In this document: in pieces, positions 11,723 through 25,200 of the stretch
Layout: each line of letters begins with the position of its first letter
Position numbering within the stretch: position 1 is the first letter of the stretch
Source of the DNA: Kalaharituber pfeilii
Taxonomy: Eukaryota; Ascomycota; Pezizomycetes; Pezizales; Pezizaceae
DNA: 64,000 bases
Direction: 5' to 3'
Assembly: GCA_015179045.1 (NCBI GenBank)
Contig: WHUZ01000016.1
Location: 682,001 to 746,000 of the forward strand
Translations under genes and position numbers: made by a program
The notes under the pieces: model-generated
Told to the model about the DNA's origin: nothing
What the model saw: the letters and a program-made list of their open reading frames with translations, nothing else
The model's database searches: none

Positions 11723-13478
11723 CTAAAATCCAAAGCCACCAGGGAAGTCAGGCCCTTGCCTCCTCCGGCCTCCGGCACCCCCAAATGGTGCACCTCCACC
11801 AAACCCGCCAAACCCTCCATTGTTCATCATATTGAATAGCACCGACGGATCGATGCCGCCCATGCCACCGTTCATTCCACCGAAACCGCCATCCATGCCT
11901 CCAAATAAGTCTTCCGCATCTGGCGGTGGATTATCATATGCTGCGCGTTTCTGAGGGTCGGACAATGTTTCATAGCTATGGCAACGTTAGATGTACGAAT
12001 CTAGCATTTGGGTGACTCCATAGAAGAACTTACGCTTCGCCAATGTCCTTGAACCTCTCTGCTGCCTCTGGGTTATCAGGGTTCTTGTCTGTGACGCAAC
12101 TATGTTAGCAATATTCCAAGTACATAGAACACATATGAACTAACCTGGGTGATGTATTATTGCCATTTTCCTGTACGCCTTCTTAATTTCACTTTCTGAT
12201 GCATTCTTTTCCACACCGAGAATCTTGTAATAGTCTTTCCTCTTGCTCTTCTTCAACTCCATTTCAGCATTCCTGAGCTCTTTTCGCAGGCTTGCATCTT
12301 CTGGACTTGACTCAAGAACAGCCTTGTACTCTCGGACTGCCTCCTCCCAATTCCCTGATTCTCCAAGTGCCTTCGCTCTCGTTTTGCGTGCTTTGGTATA
12401 TGTTGGATCAAGCTTGAGGGCTTCATCGCAATCTCCAATTGACTCTTTCCAGGCTTTAAGCTACAAAATATCAGTATGCGTGCCTTATGTGAAAAAGACG
12501 AAGATCATTTACCTTAGAGTTCGTAATAGCACGATTCTGATATAATTTTGCATTTGTGCCCTTATTCTCCGGGTCCACAGCTAGTGCCTCAGTGTACAGT
12601 TCTCTGGCAACCTTATAGTCACCTCTCTTGAAGGCCTCGTTACCTGCCTCCTTCTTCTTCTCCAATTCTCGTGCCCGTTTGAGATATATTCTTGCCATTT
12701 TCATATCCGGGTCGCACCTTAATGCTTCCATGAAATGCGCTTGCGCCTTGGCATTCTCTCCTTGGGCGTACAAAATTCGCCCTCGCAACACAAGGGCATC
12801 TGGGTCCTGTGCGTTCTTCCGTAACAGTGACATTGCAACATTTTGTGCCTCACCAAGACTATTTGGGTTATTAAGCTTGAGATTGGCTTCTCCTCGCAGA
12901 ATTTTCCAGCGTTTTGGAGGATCAACTCCGCTACCTAGTCCCTCCTCAGCACGTTCAAGAGCATGCAAAGCCATTGAACCATTCCCCATTTCAAGACTCT
13001 TCTCCGCTGACTTGATGTGCTGTGCCATCTGCAAGGCAGGCGCCTTATCCTTTGCAGATACAGGTGGCGATATTCTTGAATAGGTTAACAGCGCATCATC
13101 AGGCCTACCCAATGCAGTCTGGATTCTACCCATCCGCAGTAATGTCTTTGCCTGGTTTGGCAAATATCTGTCCGCCTCTATACAGTCTTCCAGGGCGAAG
13201 TCATATTTATTTGCGTACATGTAAGCTGCAGCTCGGTTTGATAAATAGGTAGGATTTTTTGGTTCAACATCTATGGCTTTGGTGTACTGCTCGATGGCCT
13301 TGGCGTAGTCCTTTTGTTTGAAATACTTATTTCCAGCCTGTTTGAACTGCTCGCCGTCCACCGACGGGATCGTCGGGGAGGTACCGCCGGAAGCTGGTGC
13401 ATTGATGCCATTAACTGATGGGGTCTTTTCAGCACCATTGCCGGGGGCCTTGCTGTCGATATCTATAGGGTCGCTCAT
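11723..13478 (-). CDS. TPR and J-domain Hsp70/Hsp90 co-chaperone (DNAJC7/TPR2-like)
   Basis: Four exons: 13478-12513, 12460-12145, 12088-12034, 11975-11723. The protein is 529 aa with consistent phases. Several TPR units begin at about residue 48 ([21 protein letters not shown]) and a second cluster starts near 285 ([20 protein letters not shown]). The J domain follows at about 397-461 ([24 protein letters not shown]), with the HPD motif rebuilt across the exon 2/3 junction (IIHHP joined to DKNP). The C-terminus is a Gly/Phe/Met-rich tail. Proteins of this design hold clients between Hsp90 and Hsp70 and stimulate Hsp70 ATPase through HPD. I chose the start at [13 protein letters not shown]. 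An upstream in-frame Met at 13670 would add a 64-residue, less family-like extension that could be a targeting peptide. Confidence 0.93.
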
Positions 13479-14722
13479 TGATAGTGGCAGCGAAGGTCCG
13501 TTGACGTAGAAAGATGGTGAAAGTATGTCACCTAATAGACCTTCGTGCGATGGCAGTTGGCTGCGTATATGGTGGGTGTTGGCAATGCTATGGCTCCACA
13601 GAATTGGTGGTAGAACGAAGGCCAAGGCAGCGAATGAGCTGAAGTATTTGGTTTGACTGGTTCCAGGCAAAGTCTAGAGTGCTCGGGGATCCCCTCCGTG
13701 TGTTTGTGGCTCCCAGAAGAGTGGGGTGGCCAACTCTCTGCCTCAACGATTAATTATGAAAATTTGCGGATGTCGAGTGGAGCGGTTTAGTCAGGACCGT
13801 ACTGGAAATTGAGCTACAGTCAGGCCGTCCGTCTCGTTGTGCTCTTGCAGCGCAGCTCTAGCGGGGAAGGTGGAGGTCCGGTGCTGTCAGCATACGTGAC
13901 CGGCGTCGAGCGGCGGGAGGCAGCTTTAGAAGAAGGCGAGGTATGCAGGCAGCAACAGCAGCAGCCCGACCGAAAAAAAAAAAAGGGGAATCGACCACGG
14001 AGTGGTGTCTGCCGGCTAGTTAAGTGTGCCTTGGGTGCTCGTAGGGACTGGGAAACGGGGACTAGAAGGTTCCATCTGAAGCTTGAAGGACGGGGAGGAT
14101 GCTCCTCAACCTGGCAGCGACAGCGGCGCGGGCATCAACCTCAGCAGCAAAGCAGCGCAGCAGCAGCAGAGTGCGCGGAGCCACGCCAGCTGCGGCATTG
14201 GCTCAGCGCCGGCGGGAAGCCGCCTGTCCGGTGATCTGATCTGCATGCCTGGTGCGCTTATGTTACATTTCGCGCCCTTTGGCTGGCGCAGCCACAACTC
14301 CAGCCAGGAGATGTCGAGGCTTCTGCCCTCTTGGGGAGCCTTGCAATGTCTGCTTGTGGATCATCTTGATATGCTTATTCCAAGTTTCACAAATGGGAGT
14401 TGGGTAACATAGAAATACAAAAAAAAGTCTTGTAAATAAAGCAATGAGGCCTCAAGTAGCAGCAACAAGAAGCAGTCTCGTTAACAATACAATACCATGA
14501 CGCCTGAGCAAAATGACGAGTACATTACGGATTGGAATCTCTCTGACATAGTATATTCATAGCAGAACCCACAAATCCCTCTCATGAATGTTATATGAAG
14601 CTACTTAAACAGGAATAATAACATATGGGCATAAGCAGAAAGTTTATAGTTTGGAAATGATCATAATTGTTAATATAACAAAAAAAGAAAAAAAAAAGGA
14701 AACCAATAGTGTCAACCCAAGA
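13479..14722. other. Intergenic region with GC-rich island
   Basis: Upstream region of the co-chaperone gene. About 13850-14240 is GC-rich with CAG/GCA repeats and an A run near 13974. Open frames here are a product of base composition and show no domain. The last part, near 14680-14722, lies just downstream of the Rua1-type gene's stop codon and is AT-rich. Confidence 0.5.
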
Positions 14723-16633
14723 TTACCTCCAGCTTCTCTCTGACTTGAGATTATTGGATGATAAGGAACCAGTCGCCGTGGAAGCAGAAGCTCCCATATC
14801 CTGCTTCGCCTTTACGACAGAGGAGGCAGCTAAGGAGGCAACAGCAGCAGAGGCAGCAGTCTTGTTGTGGCTACTCTCCCGCCTTCTTTTGGGGGTATCT
14901 TTGATCTTAGGATGCGTATGGCACTGTACATAAAACTGTTAGTACTCATAGTTCATAAAAATGGCCATATAAAGAGAAAGTACTTTGTATGCGTGCCTGA
15001 ACCAAGTTGTTCCTTTCTTCTTGTTGCTGACCAAGGCTACCCACTCATTGCAGGAGTGGCACAGACCCTCCCAAACATCCGGATTTCCGTCCATTCTTCT
15101 GACCTCCTTTGGCTCCACAAATTGTTGTCCCGTAGCTGCGCTTATACCATGCGTAAATGACTTGTCATACCAAAATGCGGAATTCTTGAGAACAAGCCAT
15201 CTCCCAGGTTTACAGATTCCGCACCACCCTTCGCGCTTGTTTCCATGCCCTCTGACCCACCGTGGTGTGTAAAGATCCCCTTCAAATCGGAGGTCTTGTT
15301 CATGGGGTTTCATATCCGGATCCTCGGGGTTCATATCTTCTGGGGGAGGAGGAATCTGCTCTTCCTGAAGGGAGGAATATAATTCTGGAGGATCGGTCAA
15401 GTCTGAATAGTGGCTGTGGCTCGGTTCCACATTTGAGCCAAGAATGCCTCTGAAGGAAGGATAACCCATCATTGATGGAGGCATATTCTGTGTTTCGATA
15501 GTTGAGCTCGGAAGGAAGCTACCTGAAGGGGGATAAGCGTGGGAATGAGGTATCAATAGCTGATTCGCAGCAAGAGAAAGTTGATGCCCCTGTAATTGAG
15601 AATGGGTGTGTGGATGAGGGTGTTGGTGAGGGTGAAGATGTACTGAGGTGCAAGTAGGAGAAGTACGATGAGAACGAACATCTCCGTGTGACTGGGGATA
15701 AAGGGAATCAATCTGGGATGTAAGGTATGCTGCTGGTTTGGAATTACTAGAATAATATGACCCAGTCGACCATCTTTTGTTCCTTGGGCTTTCCATAATA
15801 TATGGAGCAGACCTTGCTGAGGGACGAGGAGATGGTGAGCTTCTGCTGCGGCTTCCAGAGCGAACTTGAGGCCGAGCAGTTTGCCGAGGGGACATAACAG
15901 GAGAGAGGGGTGTCGAAGAGAGACTAGAACTCATTGAAGTATGGTGAGAGTACTCAAGAGGAGGTGGAACGTCATACGAATGTGAGCATTCATCAAAACT
16001 ATCTGAGGACGTTTGTACCAGCGCCTCCTGACTAGACAATGATGTAGAAGCATCTGACAATCTCCTCGAGTTTACAATTAGGCCAAGGGAATCGCTTTCG
16101 AAGCCACTTTGGGCCGAATATGGAAAAAATCGAGAGGAGTCAAGGAGAGCCGATTCGTCACCGCTTCCATAACTTGATCCTAGCCGGGTTACGCCTGAAT
16201 CTAAACCTCTCAAGATACTATTGTAGTCCCCTCGGGGTTTGTTCCAGGATCCGACTGCCGACATCCTGTCAAACCTGCTCTCTTCTCCATGATAACTGAC
16301 CTGCCTGTTCCACTCACCGTCGATGGGGGAATCAAATGGAGCCACAATCCCAACTCCATGCGGTGCTATGGCTTGAGCATCAGGAAGACCTAGCACACTG
16401 GCATCCCAAGCTGGTGCTGTTGTTGAATAATCCTCGGGGAGGGAATATGTGAATGTTTCAGTCACTGCTGGTTGTGCTTTATCGGTGCCAAGCTGAGGTG
16501 TGGGCGGCCAAATAGTGAAGTTCTCTGGCAATTCTGATCCTATATCGATGGGGGTGTAGCGAGGATACTGTTCATTCGCACGAGTTGTCATCATGTAGTT
16601 CAAAGAGGGTGATGTCGTGTATGATGTTTTCAT
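14723..16633 (-). CDS. Rua1-type zinc-binding transcription regulator
   Basis: Two exons: 16633-14984 and 14923-14723. The protein is 616 aa. The N-terminal two thirds are low-complexity, rich in Ser, Pro and Tyr, with a His-rich stretch near residues 335-355 (HLHPHQHPHPHTH). The conserved C-terminal domain (about 450-565) has RWVRGHGNKREGWCGICKPG, then WEGLCHSCNEWV and WFRHAYKCHTHPK. The last Cys-His group is completed across the intron. This CxxC...CxxC...H/C pattern matches the C-terminal domain named after Rua1, a Ustilago regulator of glycolipid synthesis. The basic tail (KDTPKRRRESS) could be a nuclear localisation signal. The specific targets cannot be predicted. Confidence 0.85.
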
Positions 16634-19600
16634 GATTGTGGAATGTTTCGGTCTACATTGCTTTCAGCTCCCAGGCTCTTGAAAACTCGAACATTCATTC
16701 TATTCTTTTGAACAGAGCTCGACTTACTGAATAACATCCATTGTGTTCTCTATTGCATCAAATACTGGAAATTACAAAGGAACTGTTGCGATAACCAATA
16801 TTAGCAGTTATATCAATCTTTATCACAATCTCAATTCGCCTTTAGTTTCAGACCATAGAATCCTTCTCCTCCTAGTAGGTAATCAGAATGGGAGAATGGA
16901 GATGACTAACTTACTGATGTTTACAGAATCGAAATAATGTAACGGGCCCGCCGAATGAAGGTTGAGCGTCAATGCAAACAGCTGAAGAACGGCAGAGGTG
17001 ACTAAACGAGTGTCGATGATATCAAAAGCAGAAGTGAACGTAAATCCACGGAGTCACAGCCAGCGTGACCTTATCAAAATTCCGAAATGAAAGGAAAGCG
17101 TTAAAAACGGAGACAAAATCTCTCAAAGTAGAGAAGGGAATGGATGAGATCAATCCAGCAGGACCTCATCAGGTTTACCGGGGGGGTGGGAGACCGAGAC
17201 TAATAAAGGTATTCCATTGCCAGCTTTGGACCCAAATTCGTGTTTCCCAAAACCTTGCCCATCGTGCAGGGCTTCGATCCTTGTCACTGGAGTTGGTGCA
17301 GGGTTCACCTGAGCGAGAGATGACGGGAAAGTAGTGTAAGAACGAGTTTGTCGGAGGGATTCATACGCGCTTGGAGAAGAGAAGAGCTCGAATCCACATC
17401 TCATCTTCTTACTTCACGAGAGCGGGGGCTGCAGGTGGTGTTCGCTTTTGGCAGCGGCGTCTAAACGAGAAGCAGAGCCGCCGGGATAGTGCACCTCCCG
17501 GTTGCCATCACCACCACTGGGATATAAACAGGGCTTCGCAAATTCCCCACTGAGAAACAGCCTAGTCGTGAGTGGGGAGTTCGCTCTTCGAAAAACTCTC
17601 GGTGCCTTTAGCTATAGATGACTCCTTCCATGTTCAGTTGCCGAATCACTTTCTTACTTTATTTTCTTCCTCCTGCAGCATCCGTAACAGTCCGTGAGTT
17701 GAGATTACTTCTCTCACTGCTCAGTGCCCGAGCTCTCTTGACAAAGACATGACACAAGTAGACGGTGTGCACAAAATGCTCTGGAGAGCGAAGCAAGTAT
17801 CGCTCGAGGGAAGGCCGTATACAAGCCGAGAAGCAGCCGCTCAGTAGGCAGCTAGCGAGTGCCACAAGCGTGGGCACGTAGTTTCGAATGTAGCAGCCTG
17901 CTCGCTGCGACAGGCGGTCCTCCACCTGCACATCCTGACACGAAGATGAAACTGGGGGCTGCGTGGGGTGGAACGCGAGCGGGTGTGAGATTTTTGGACG
18001 GGGGTGCAGGCCACCAGGATGCTGGGACGGGACGCAGAAGGAGGATGGCAGCCAGAGGCAGTTCGGGCCAAGGCTTCGGCTGATGCTCGCTGTCTGTCCA
18101 TTCCGAAACAACGACCGACAACGGGGAAGGGCCCACCGCCTTGCTCAGCACGCGGCCGCAGATATCACCGCAGCGTCCGTTCATAGGGCCAGACTAGACG
18201 CTTCTGGGCCTATCTCCACGCTCGTTCCAGCCCAGTTTTGACAGACAAATTGCCCGCGTGCCCGATTCTGGACGGATGAATTGTGCGGCAGCAAGCATCT
18301 CCTGGCCGTCCATTCACCACTCAGCAGGCAATGCCCTCTCGTGCAAGTGCTCAGGTGTGTATCGACGCCTGAGGCTCCGGCCCTTAAGTTCTCCAGCGCT
18401 CCCGACATACAAGTACTTGACCCCGATGTACGGCATGGCAACTGGATCTATCAAGGGTACATCGGGATAAGTTGCGAGGTGTAGATCCTCAGACAAGACA
18501 TACCTCAACCCAAATCAAGAGTGAACAGTCATCAATTGCTAATATGTATCTCCACACCACTTGCAGGGTGTCATGAAACAGGTGGAGCTCTTCAGTGCAA
18601 GTATGATGTAACAGAATGAGATACCCTTCATGTATGCAGGATGAGTTTGGAGGATTTCGACTATAGTCTTGCTGTACATATTCTACCGAGCTACCTTGTG
18701 TTAAGAGACATGCATTGAGTTGCATCAGAACCCTTCTCTCCTCCTGGGTGATTAACCTGGTTGCAAGCGATATACAGTAGCCAGTTTTGCGCTGGTAATC
18801 TTCTACTTCACGTAAGTAATGTATCGTCTTCAAGACAGCAGCTACCTGTCGATATTTCTGGGATTCACTCTTATGTCAGAGCTCGGTACACCAGTCACCT
18901 TACTAATTAGGAGGACCAGAGTTACGTACACAGCAAGATTCATTTGGTACATGCAGAAGGCATCAGCGAGCGCTTAGGTTGTGCCATTTCATACTATCTA
19001 AACAACGATATTATTAATTCATCCATTCATTCCATGCATAGAGGATTGCAGAACTCGATTAATAGCCAATAAATTTCACCGCCTAGTTTAGGCGAATTCA
19101 CACTGCAATATCCACTTTGCATCTTGCATTCGCATGAATCGGCATTACCAACGTGCCATGGGAGCTGAGATTGAACATAACTATGTGTGTTAGGAAAATA
19201 CAGGTATGTTTGCATGTTGCAGCAGTATGTTATGCATGGCTTTATAAGCATCTGGTACAAGTCTTTCTGCTTCAAGAAGATAGTCCGAAAGCGATATATT
19301 AAAGGAAAGCGATCGCTATCGACTAACGTACTCGATATGTGGTAAACTGGCAGGAGACTAGTTTTTCACAGTGAGTTCACAGTACTTACTTAGTCTGCCT
19401 TCCTAGTGGTTATTGCTGCATTCTAACCTCACGGCTTGAAGATTTGGACGCTACTACCTATCCTTTCTATGTCCATTGTAGGTATATATCGCATCCACGA
19501 CATGACTCCGATATGCAACGTGGCTGGGGTCGTGGAGCTTTCGTCAAATATAAAATCAAACAGTGAATGTTGTGCTATTGTACCATTCTTCAGTGTAATG

Positions 19601-22059
19601 TTTGCAAGCTAATCTCATATTGCAAGCCGCACGGCCGTACATGAAGAGAGGGGGAGGGATTTCTATTGTGTATATAATATTCTTTTACGCACGTCAGCTT
19701 GACTACAGCACGTGACACAAGAAGATTGGCACGAGAGCAACGTGCTTGGTAGTTAGTATCAGGGGAGAGGCAGTTCCAATACCAGTTGGAGTTCTCTGGA
19801 TATAAATCCAAAGAGTGTCACACTTGACACTACTGTACCACTGAAATCGACATGCGAGTGGTTCATGCATATACCTGTGTCGATGTTTGGGCAATCGGAT
19901 GCATTGCGTGCATACCAGAGATGCATTAAGCTGCCTGTGCCTCAGGTACATATCATCAGTTAAGTACATGTACTTACTTGTCAGTCCCTCAACATCCACC
20001 AGATTTTATTTTGAGCGTGCATGTCATAGGAGAAATGCAGCCGGTACCGAGTAAGCATGACAGACCGGCCAAATCTGAAGTCGAAAACTGCAGCTGTTAG
20101 TTACTGTACCCGGAATTCCTCAGGCTGAGTGGGCCTCGAGGTAGAAAAGGTGTTAGGCTAGGTCGATGTAGTACAATTTAGCGGCGCGCTTCCCAAAGTC
20201 TCTATGTAGCCCTGAAGGCTCGTATTCACATACAAATATCCATGTGCGATCCAGAACACCAAACGACTAACAGCTACTAAGTACACCTATAAATATCTGT
20301 GTCACCTTGACACACACAGGCTCCGTTTCAATCTAAAGTTTCTTAGCTACAGCTGCATTTATCAATGACCCGGTTCGCTACGTACGTGAATTCTTCGTGC
20401 TCCCGGCTTTCTTCACCCAGATTAGGGTTTCTCAGGCATGCAGGATGCTTGATGATTTCGATCAGCTCTTGAGCTTATTCCGCGCAATCCCGCTTCCGCA
20501 CAGTTAACTGCTTATGTAAGAGTACGTAGCTTATTTGAATCGGTATATAGATATGTCACTTCAAATATCTCCGCCAATCGTAAATTGCAAGACTCAAACT
20601 ATCCTCTGCTCACATTGTGCATGTATCTACTAAGAACTATATACTATGGCTTAGGTATATACATACCGGTAGCTCGTTCAACCCTTGTCAGTCCGGCATA
20701 AGTTACTCCATACGCCGATGATCCATCCCCACAGTTCAGATGCTTTTCAAACGTTTCTAAGCATGATGAGATGTCAGTCACATAAAGCATGGACGTTTGT
20801 TCAATTGTTACCTCAGTTATGATCGAATTGAAGATAGTTAAAGGTAAAAACAATAATCAGAATTATATAAAGTACTGGTACTCATCTTGCTGATATTTCT
20901 CCTATTATGCAAACAAGATTAATCTACATCGAACGCAGATGCAAGCTTCTAATATAAGACGGTCAGGGGCAACTTAGTAATTGAGTAAGAAAAAAGGTCA
21001 TCATGTACCTGTAGGCATGAAGCGATCTCGCTTGCTTTAGCTCAAGTACTTTGATGCGGGGTAAATCCTCCTGGCCACTGTGGTATATATGCGATATTCG
21101 CAGCCTATTATAGCTACTCTAGTAACTGAATTCTTCAGAAGCCAAATAAAGGATACAGAGGTTTCTTCTCCGGTGAAGTTTTACTTAACGAATAATGTTT
21201 ATCCAACGTAACATGTTTAATCATTGAGCAACAGCACGCGAGTGCCCTACCGTTCTGCAATGAGGTCTCCATCTCACACTAGCGGTGGTTTGCGATGCAG
21301 TCCATTCTCCTAAATCTCCTGCAGAAAAAATATTTCTAGCTTTCATACAGTATATGCTAGCACTTGCGAACATTTTCATACAGGAAACCTAGCCATAATG
21401 TTATATATGCCAGAGCAAACTATATATGACATAGATTTGTTCATTGAAATATCATAGGCCGATCTACATAAAAAAATACTTGTGGTTGCAGGTCTAAGAA
21501 AGATTGTAAACGCACTAGCTCAATTCAACCGACTTCCGAGAAGAGAGAAATGTGGGACACTATTTAGCTTATTTAATTTACCTCGGTCACAAGACCAATA
21601 CTTAGTCCCTCTACGGTACACCTTCATATGCATTAGGAGTACCTACAAAAGAACATACATCCTATATCTGTGACCATGTATGCATCATTTGTTTGCTTAA
21701 CGGAATATATATAAGATCACATACATGGCGCACGTAACTCAACCCAACTGCGGCCCGGCAGCGGGGCGTGAACTGTCCTGTGCTGTCAGCTTATGTGGAC
21801 CTCATATATATATACTGGTGACGATAGATGATTACGAAGGTTGTAGCCGTGGTTGCTTACGCTCGTTACAACACGGGCCCAGCTCAGATGGGGTGGAAAT
21901 TCTTCGTCCCCCAATCCAAAATTCCAAGACCTTCCACCTGGCATGAGAACCTCTTCCACATCAGTTTCACAAATCTGACCACAACTGTTACCCTGAATAT
22001 CTGAATAGTCGAATGCTAAGTATTATTCACCAACACTTTATAAACTATCAGTACAGTTC

Positions 22060-22760
22060 TAATTCTAAAAGTCGGGCCAACTCGTCTATCAATGCAGCAT
22101 CAGATTCAGAAAAAAGTTTCTTCCCAGACCAGCCAAGCTGTGGCACTAGTAAGGCTCAACGTACTACATAGCCGCGAATGTTGTTTTCCCCAAACGAATT
22201 GTTGAACTCAAAATCCATAAGAATCCCTTTGACTACGTTCCTGTGCAACCTCAAACGCTGCTGATCTTAGTCAAATATTACTGAATTACATTTGAGCGAA
22301 CAATCCACAATCTAGAACTGCCTGATGTCATTTTTCGAATTAGAAATCATACATCCATCAACCTTTAACCAGAATTGGATGCAATAATGCTGAAAAATCT
22401 GACGCCCATTCATAACTAGTCTCATACCAAGCCCGCGCACGTGCCCTAGGGGCTTGGTATGAGACTAATTCATAACCTGTTCGGAAAACCATTCATCCCC
22501 AAATAGTTGACACAAAGCTCTGTCATTTACTGGAGGAAGCTGATAAAAGTCACCTGTAAGCAGCACTACCTTTGATCCTCCCAAAAGGAGCAGAGCTACT
22601 ATGGATCAGGCCACATTTGCCTTAAATCTCAGCAATGATATCATACTGAATTCGAGGATAAGGCGCTGTTTGTGAGCTGATAACTGTCGCAGCTTGCTTG
22701 AGTACCGAGCCTGTGATCTGCGAACACCCACAATCCTCGTGTACTGTACAAACAAGTGGG
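22060..22760 (-). pseudogene. Relic of a PIF1-like helicase (Helitron or helicase-family mobile gene)
   Basis: On the minus strand the reading gives RLILEFSMISLLRFKA (a decayed Walker B; the family usually reads IDEISM). It then gives LLTGDFYQLPPVNDRALC, the hallmark segment after Walker B in PIF1-like helicases. After a small insert it continues as GRQIFQHY and a later RNVVKGI. Several stops and frameshifts interrupt it. PIF1-like helicases of this kind are abundant in fungal genomes, often as Helitron-linked or multi-copy genes. I cannot tell which class this fragment came from, and only about 0.7 kb is recognisable. Confidence 0.72.
22417..22467. mobile_element. 51-bp palindromic insert with 9-bp target duplication
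   Basis: Two perfect 18-bp inverted arms (22417-22434 and 22450-22467) start with TAGTCTCATACCAAG and surround a 15-base loop. Exact 9-bp direct repeats ATTCATAAC flank it (22408-22416 and 22468-22476). It interrupts the PIF1-like relic and puts an in-frame TAG directly after the duplicated site. The arms share TAGTCTC/GAGACTA ends with the other small inserts in this window. It is either a very small mobile element or two transposon ends left after internal loss. Confidence 0.85.
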
Positions 22761-22778
22761 GTGGGAGGGGACCTTGTG

Positions 22779-22981
22779 TACCGTATTATTTTGAATTTTA
22801 GAACCTGGCGCTAGATGGATGAGGTGTAGGTGAGGAATCTACGTATGTATATCTCACTCTGCTTTGACCTTGTATCATGCTTCATTCAGGTGTAGCATCA
22901 TAACCCCTGCTGTATGCCAAACCGAGTTCAGTAGATTTCAACCATCTAGCGGGAGGTTCTAAAATTCGAAATAATACGGTA
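22779..22981. mobile_element. TA-flanked MITE (about 203 bp) with 40-bp inverted ends
   Basis: The left end (22779-22818) and right end (22942-22981) are imperfect inverted copies of about 40 bases. Each begins with TACCGTATTATTT and runs into TTTTAGAACC and a CTAGATGG-like segment. TA lies at both borders, as expected for Tc1/mariner-type insertion. No coding capacity is seen. It lies next to the PIF1-like relic. Confidence 0.8.
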
Positions 22982-25185
22982 GGCAATCCTGCATTAGGTC
23001 ACCGAGACAAGAGTGTATCCTGCTTGGCACAAGGGGTGAACCCTGGCGTCGACTGTTGCAAGTAGTCTCATTGACGCAATAATAATAGCTTGGTGCTTGG
23101 AGATGAGGGTAAGCGACCATATAGCTGTTGAACGACTACTCACATACACTCAAAGTTCATTTGATATTAATCTCTACCACAAAGGAGCAATTATGTTCGT
23201 TGAACAAGCATTGTTATCACCAATTACAAGAACCATTCAAGGCCCAGCAAAGCCTGTAAGTGAGATGTTCTATGACCAGGTCTGCTAAGCACGGAAAAAC
23301 TCTTGGATATACATGTTAATCAATCAGGTAGAAACGTGAGGATTTTAAATAAGTAGTGAAGTATATTTGGGAGCTGACGTGTTATCCAGTAGCAGAGAGC
23401 AGTGCCACCTTATCGCCAAACTTCGCCAAAAAGCGAGATTTGGACTCACGCAAGAGTATCCTTTCAAGCCTCTTATGTACAGCGCATGGGATGAATATTC
23501 AGTCAGGAAAGAGGTCAACTTGTCCACGCATCTCAGAAGTTGCACTTGAAGGCCGAGTCGATTGCTAACAAAAGATGCAGCAAATTCGTTCTTCCATAAA
23601 AGGAAACTCAATTTGTATCTGCTATGACTTATTTGGAGCTGAGATCACTTCCTAATGACTCAGGTGCATACAAGTGGAGGAAATGCCTTTGCCTACTCCA
23701 CCAGTTGGAAGTAGCTACGAGCTCAGGTCCACGGCTGTGTCTCGGCGTTTGGGCTACCAGCCTGATTCGAGAATTTTATGAACCAAGCTCTCCTCTCATC
23801 AGCAGCTGTTCATTCACAACCGTCGGAGTATATCGATCCGCCCACAAGGGTATATGGGCGAATTCACAGCAAGCAGCAATTGGGATGGAATCCAAGAATC
23901 TTGCCCATCTTGACTTTCAGCCCGGTTGGGGCACCATTGAGGTTCCAATAACGAAAATCATGTTAGATGTAAGAAGTACACGCGGCCCAAGTCACATTGC
24001 ACGATACATGCAGCCTGCAATTCATGTTTTCCCCCTGACAAGTTACCCCTTGCAGCTTATGTTTATAGAAATCACCCCAAGCAACTCAGCTATATTCCAC
24101 GAAGCAAAGTTTGGCCAAAAGAAAGTCAAGGATGAATTAGTGCTATATAAGAAATGTACACCTAGAGCTCCACTTCTCACACAGCCAGTGGTGGTACACC
24201 TTCCTAAGCGAGTTACATATCGTGGCCTGGCTACATACGCTGAAGATTCCTATTTCCTCGACATCGCAGGGTGCAGAAACGTGCACCCGTATGTATAGCT
24301 TGAAGCGAATTGGGAGTGTCGTTCTCATTAGTTGCAGTCATCCTGAAAGCTATGTACGTATCAGAAAGTGATTTCGAGTATACCTCTAATCATGCTTATC
24401 GGAGAACGACAGGAAATCTACCGCTCTAATCGCACAATATCCTATCCAATGCGCTACTTAAAACTACATAGTTGCCATTTTCAGGTCCTTAAGACTAAGT
24501 AGAGGTAGATCACTGTACTAGCGTGCAATGGAATGCACGACCTTTTCCGTTGGCATTAGCTTTAGGATTTCGCGCTGCTAGCTTAAGGGGTCGCTCCGGA
24601 TAGCCGCTGTCCGCTGTTACACAAATATAAGGTTAAGTACGCTAGAGTAAAGTATGTAGTATGAACTAATCTATTTCCATACTTCCTATCGTTCAGATGG
24701 GTGAAGTTAATGCCACATGTATAAGCATAAATGCAAGCGTGTAACCGGACGGTCGGCAAGTAGCATAGAGCTGTCGAAGTATACATAAGTTCTCAATCTA
24801 GGTAACTGAGCCTCTATCTCAGCATTCACTATACCATTTCAGTGGTGATGGGCACTCACTTTGATATATCCATTAGCCCAATCCTGCTGGCATTTAGATT
24901 CTAAGGTTTCGCGCTACGGAAGGCCCTCAAAGCACTTACCGATGCAACCAGACTATCAGTTACCTACCGTTTCCAATCAGTCTACGGGCTTGCGCTCTGG
25001 TGGAGGAAGAACTGCCCGATTGCAGCGATTGAGGTGCCTAGTCTAGAGAGACTTTGTACCAATTGCACCTCTCGCGATTGGCGTAGGAGGCTTCGATATT
25101 TCATACGTTATTTCAACACTACGAACTGAAGCCAAGGAGGTTCCTCGATACTAGTACTAAGCTGCGAGGTCGCTAGGAGTAATCT

Positions 25186-25200
25186 CTGGTTACGAGCCTA
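25186..25200 (+). repeat. Solitary copy of the GGTTACGAGACTA family (diverged)
   Basis: CTGGTTACGAGCCTA differs by one base from the common 15-base end. I could not find flanking 9-bp direct repeats, so it may be old or a chance match. Confidence 0.45.

Noticed and set aside
13479..13670. Upstream in-frame start of the TPR-J protein (64 extra residues)
   Set aside because: The extension lacks family similarity. MSDPIDIDS gives a typical N-terminus, so I kept 13478, noting the alternative.
23624..24298. 224-codon open frame in the desert
   Set aside because: No recognised domain or partner exon, and the surrounding DNA is decayed. I list it as unsupported; a protein search would settle it.
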